Of a stretch of 8,564 bases of DNA, positions 6,026-8,564 are shown one piece after another (within the stretch, counting starts at the first letter, position 1; every line of letters starts with the position of its first letter). The position numbers were made by a program, and so were the translations under genes. Where the stretch lies: assembly GCA_030627145.1 (NCBI GenBank), contig DAOUSQ010000034.1, positions 1 to 8,564 of the forward strand. The letters are read 5' to 3'. The stretch is from Syntrophomonadaceae bacterium (GTDB taxonomy: Bacteria; Bacillota_B; Syntrophomonadia; Syntrophomonadales; Syntrophomonadaceae). The notes below the pieces were generated by a model. The model saw only the letters and a program-made list of their open reading frames with translations, was not told the origin of the DNA and ran no database searches.

Positions 6026-6554
6026 ACTTCCATTCTTCATACCAGTAATAATCAACCTGAGGGACACCATATTTTCGGGCCTCTTTTATATTATAGTAAT
6101 TTGAGCTTCCATAATAAGCGTCAAACCAGTAAGGATAAGCGGACCACAGGCCATAATTTACGTCACCTGTATCCATGACAGTCAGAGATTTATATTCTTT
6201 GTCCTGTATTTTAATTGGTTCTTTCAGGTAGATCACTGTACCAAAAGGTAATAGAGGTTGAAGTTGGTTTCCTCCTGATTGTACCGGGGAACGGGGATGT
6301 ACTGCTATTCCACCGATGAAGTATGTTTTTCCATTGGCAGGACGCAGAGCATTAGTTTCTTCGGTATATGCGGTGGTTTTCTGCTGTTTTACCGAAAACC
6401 GGATATACCACTTTTTATCATTGGACTGAGTTATTTTTGTTTTAGACTCAGGCTTTTTGTCCGGTATTGTGTATGAAATATAGAGTAGTCCGGAGAAAAT
6501 TATTAGACCTATAAAAACTATTATAAATAGATAATAATTACGCATATTATTCAT
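6024..6554 (-). CDS. Membrane-anchored 3D (Asp-Asp-Asp)-domain protein, probable peptidoglycan lytic enzyme
   Basis: The 176-residue protein has an N-terminal membrane segment (about 8-28), a charged linker, then a domain that looks like the 3D double-psi beta-barrel of MltA-like lytic transglycosylases such as YuiC. Visible elements are KTTAYTEE (59-66), GGIAVHP (81-87), LPFGTVIYL (102-110), VMDTGD (126-131) and WFDAYYG (143-149). The Asp in MDTGD and the Asp in FDAYYG match two of the three name-giving aspartates. The first (usual AVDP) is His86. An insertion of several residues precedes PFGT. The enzyme would act outside the membrane on the glycan strand, possibly during sporulation or germination. 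The ATG at 6554 follows AAGGAG at 8-9 nt. The gene stands alone, convergent with the macro gene and divergent from the thioesterase. Function is assigned by domain pattern only. Confidence 0.75.
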   Translation of the reverse strand: MNNMRNYYLFIIVFIGLIIFSGLLYISYTIPDKKPESKTKITQSNDKKWYIRFSVKQQKTTAYTEETNALRPANGKTYFIGGIAVHPRSPVQSGGNQLQPLLPFGTVIYLKEPIKIQDKEYKSLTVMDTGDVNYGLWSAYPYWFDAYYGSSNYYNIKEARKYGVPQVDYYWYEEWK

Positions 6555-6593
6555 CTTAATTACTCCTTATCTTAACTTGTGCTGTTTAGCCGG

Positions 6594-6623
6594 ATAATAT
6601 TTACCATAAAAAATTTTAAACAA
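6594..6623 (-). promoter_or_regulatory. Candidate promoter of the 3D-domain gene
   Basis: Leftward, TTGTTT (6618-6623) and TATTAT (6594-6599) are separated by 18 bp, matching the vegetative pattern with a weak -35 and a good -10. The expected leader to the ATG is about 30-35 nt. The region is very AT-rich, so chance matches are likely. Confidence 0.35.
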
Positions 6624-6673
6624 ATGTTAAAAAAGGCCTTATAGAATAACTAATAATATCCACAAACTACTCA

Positions 6674-6682
6674 TGATATAAT
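6674..6682 (+). promoter_or_regulatory. Extended -10 promoter of the thioesterase gene
   Basis: TGATATAAT is a perfect extended -10 element (TG, one base, TATAAT). It lies about 30 bp before the ribosome site GAGGGAG at 6701-6707. No good -35 is present, as allowed for this promoter class. CTCAT (6670-6674) and ATGAG (6684-6688) flank it as a 5-bp inverted repeat, which may be an operator or chance. Confidence 0.5.
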
Positions 6683-6714
6683 AATGAGCGAAATTCAAAA
6701 GAGGGAGTTGATTT

Positions 6715-7158
6715 TTGTTGGCTGAAAATTTGGGTATTGAAGATAAACTATTTAACTACATTATTGATTCTATCAATGATACCCCTTTCTATAATTTACT
6801 CGGAATAAAGCCTCATAAAATAGGAAAGGAATTTGCAGAACTTAGTGTAATATCAGTAGAACAGCATATTAATCCAATTGGAATGATTCATGGGGGCTTG
6901 TTCATGTCACTTACTGATGCAGCTATGGGTAATGCAGTTAGAAGCATGGGGATAAAAGCTGTTACAGTAGATTGTTCCACAGGATTTATTTCTTCTGCTG
7001 AACCGGGTGAGAAATTTATAGGCAGGGGAAGGGTGTTAAGAGCCGGGAAGAAATTAATTTTTACTACTGCAGAAATCCGGGTAGATGATAGGCTGCTTGC
7101 AACTTCACATGGGACTTTTTATAAAACAGGAGATTACAGTTATATTACCAGGAGTTAA
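6715..7158 (+). CDS. PaaI-family hotdog-fold thioesterase
   Basis: This is a 147-residue single hotdog domain of the PaaI/YbgC-like acyl-CoA thioesterase group, which hydrolyses acyl- or aryl-CoA esters in the cytosol as homotetramers. The signature helix region is HINPIGMIHGGLFMSLTDAAMG (51-72). It contains Asn53, the HGG turn (59-61) and Asp68, the expected catalytic acid. FISSAEPGEKF and GKKLIFTTAEI give the usual later strands. I place the start at TTG 6715, 7 nt after AGGGAG. A second TTG follows directly and would remove one residue only. The helicase gene begins 121 bp downstream on the same strand. The CoA substrate is unknown, and no phenylacetate or other aromatic pathway genes are nearby to suggest one. 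Confidence 0.9.
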   Translation: MLAENLGIEDKLFNYIIDSINDTPFYNLLGIKPHKIGKEFAELSVISVEQHINPIGMIHGGLFMSLTDAAMGNAVRSMGIKAVTVDCSTGFISSAEPGEKFIGRGRVLRAGKKLIFTTAEIRVDDRLLATSHGTFYKTGDYSYITRS

Positions 7159-7238
7159 AAAATAAAAAATGGCCTTACGGATAAATTTTTTAAAGATCTT
7201 TTTCAGCAGTTCTGAGGCGGATTTTTTCAATAATCAGT

Positions 7239-7244
7239 TATAAT
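7239..7244 (+). promoter_or_regulatory. Possible -10 box before the helicase gene
   Basis: A perfect TATAAT occurs 36 bp before the helicase ATG, but no acceptable -35 lies 16-18 bp upstream and no TG extension is present. No terminator is visible after the thioesterase gene (7159-7238), so the helicase may also be reached by read-through. Confidence 0.3.
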
Positions 7245-7279
7245 TATAAAAAGAAAAATGTCTTAGAAAGGATATTCTA

Positions 7280-8564
7280 ATGAATGAATTTAGCAGGGAA
7301 AATGTAGGGAAATATTATATCCATGAAGGGCCGATTGCAAAAATAATACCCGGTTACAGATATCGGGAAGAGCAGGCCTGCCTATCGGAGAAAATTGCTG
7401 AGGTTTTTATGAACCAGGAATTTTTAATTGCTGAGGCTGGAACTGGAATAGGTAAAACCTTTGCCTATCTTATTCCTGCTGTATTATGGTCTGTACAGGA
7501 GCAGGAAAAGGTAGTGATTTCGACTAAAACTAAAGCCCTGCAGCAACAGATTATTGAACGAGATATTCCAGCTTTACAAAAAGTCGTTGACTTTGATTTC
7601 AATTATGCAGAAGCTAAAGGCAGGGAGAATTATTTGTGCTGGAATAAGTATGAAAAAATCAGGACAGGGAAAAAAAGGCTGGAAGCCTCAGAAATGGAAT
7701 TTATTGAATCTATTTTACAGTGGGCAGAACAAACGAGGACTGGTGATAAAAAAGAACTGGGACTTGAAAGTGAACTTTTGAAAAACTGGGGACTGGTTGC
7801 TTCTGATCGAAAAACATGTTTAAAAGGACACTGCAGGTATCGCGAGAAGTGCTTTCATTTAAAAATGATAAAAAAATTAGAGAAAGCCGATATTATTATA
7901 GTTAACCATGCTCTATTACTTTCGGATATGCTGGTTAATAACAGTATATTACCGGAGTATCAATACTTGATAATTGATGAAGCCCACACTTTTGTCCGCG
8001 AAGCATTTGAAGGATTTTCTAGGTGTTTTTTATACCAGGAGACTATTGATATGCTTAATATCATGCATTACCAGGGAAATAAGAATGAAAAGGGTTATAT
8101 AAAATACCTTGCGAATAAATATCCCCAGATGAAACTGCTTCTTAGTGAAATAAGTTCTCTTGCTAAATTCGGTATTAGATTTACCGGAGATTTATTTTCT
8201 GTTTTGAGTAAGAAGATGAAGGGAGAAAGAAACTACAGTTATTCTTATGTTTTACAAGGCCAGGATATGGAAGATTTAATTAATGAATACCAGAGAGGAA
8301 AGGATAAAATAAATCTTCTCATTGATAAATTAAAATTATTCAAGGATGAACTGGTTGAAAAAGAGGAAGAAAGCGAACTAAACAGTATTATTGAGTCTTT
8401 GCAGGAATGTTTCGATAATGCATTTACTATTATTGAAGAAGATAGTAATCAGGATGAAAAAATTGTCTGGGTTAATTTCAAAAGGGGAAAGGCAATATCA
8501 ATTTCTTCCTCTTCGATATATATTGGTAAAAAACTTAACTCTTATCTATATGAAAAACTGGATA
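7280..8564 (+). CDS. DinG/YoaA-type ATP-dependent DNA helicase with Fe-S cluster (3' end outside window)
   Basis: The reading frame is open from the ATG at 7280 to the window edge (428 codons, C-terminus missing). It encodes an XPD/DinG superfamily 2 helicase, which unwinds DNA 5' to 3' and is linked to repair and to resolving R-loops or stalled forks. Visible parts are Walker A AGTGIGKT (53-60), motif Ia region STKTKALQQQ (81-90), four cysteines that fit the Fe-S cluster (C120, then C180, C185, C191 in TCLKGHCRYREKC), IVNHALLLS (207-215) and the DEAH box (233-236). Helicase domain 2 with motifs V and VI must lie beyond the edge. There is no N-terminal exonuclease domain, so it resembles E. 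coli YoaA/DinG or B. subtilis YpvA rather than the exonuclease-fused DinG of B. subtilis. AAAGGA lies 7 nt before the ATG. Confidence 0.92.
   Translation, partial: MNEFSRENVGKYYIHEGPIAKIIPGYRYREEQACLSEKIAEVFMNQEFLIAEAGTGIGKTFAYLIPAVLWSVQEQEKVVISTKTKALQQQIIERDIPALQKVVDFDFNYAEAKGRENYLCWNKYEKIRTGKKRLEASEMEFIESILQWAEQTRTGDKKELGLESELLKNWGLVASDRKTCLKGHCRYREKCFHLKMIKKLEKADIIIVNHALLLSDMLVNNSILPEYQYLIIDEAHTFVREAFEGFSRCFLYQETIDMLNIMHYQGNKNEKGYIKYLANKYPQMKLLLSEISSLAKFGIRFTGDLFSVLSKKMKGERNYSYSYVLQGQDMEDLINEYQRGKDKINLLIDKLKLFKDELVEKEEESELNSIIESLQECFDNAFTIIEEDSNQDEKIVWVNFKRGKAISISSSSIYIGKKLNSYLYEKLD

Noticed and set aside
6634..7180. Similar AAAAA-GGCCTTA words on either side of the thioesterase gene
   Set aside because: Only about 7 bases match exactly beyond the A tracts, too little to support a duplicated element or a mobile-element boundary.
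7554..7781. A 75-codon rightward reading frame
   Set aside because: It lies in another frame entirely inside the helicase gene, whose own frame stays open throughout and carries the Walker A, Fe-S cysteine and DEAH motifs.

Overview
The window looks like chromosomal DNA from an AT-rich, endospore-forming Firmicute of the clostridial/Peptococcales-like anaerobe kind. This rests on a SpoIIP sporulation hydrolase, strong Shine-Dalgarno sequences, frequent TTG/GTG starts, and a short archaeal/Thermotoga-type S-adenosylhomocysteine hydrolase. It is mostly a housekeeping and sporulation neighbourhood. I see no CRISPR array, insertion sequence, prophage or other obvious defence or mobile module.

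Layout. Positions 1-4336 read leftward. Listed from left to right they are a tRNA-Arg(CCG) with its own promoter, a 14-helix DHA2-family drug-efflux transporter, spoIIP with a strong terminator behind it, ahcY, and a possible 25-residue hydrophobic peptide gene. Positions 4493-5997 read rightward: a YegS/BmrU-type lipid kinase followed 68 bp later by a macro-domain ADP-ribose hydrolase. A membrane-anchored 3D-domain (cell-wall lytic type) protein reads leftward at 6024-6554. It is divergent from a PaaI-type hotdog thioesterase (6715-7158) and a DinG/YoaA-type iron-sulfur helicase. The helicase starts at 7280 and runs off the right edge.

Functional links are loose. SpoIIP and the 3D-domain protein both act on peptidoglycan and fit spore development or wall turnover. 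AhcY belongs to the methyl cycle. The lipid kinase and macro protein may share a transcript but have no established joint pathway.

The most interesting structure is at the start of spoIIP. A 20-bp, slightly imperfect inverted repeat swallows the whole Shine-Dalgarno on any transcript reading in from ahcY. A sporulation-sigma-like promoter (GTATAA, 17 bp, CATAATA) lies across its distal arm and would start transcription in the loop, giving an mRNA without the blocking arm. This layout would keep a cell-wall hydrolase silent except from its own sporulation promoter. Other regulatory candidates are palindromes in the promoter regions of the transporter and the lipid kinase, and a 13-bp palindromic word shared by the transporter promoter and the small-peptide leader.
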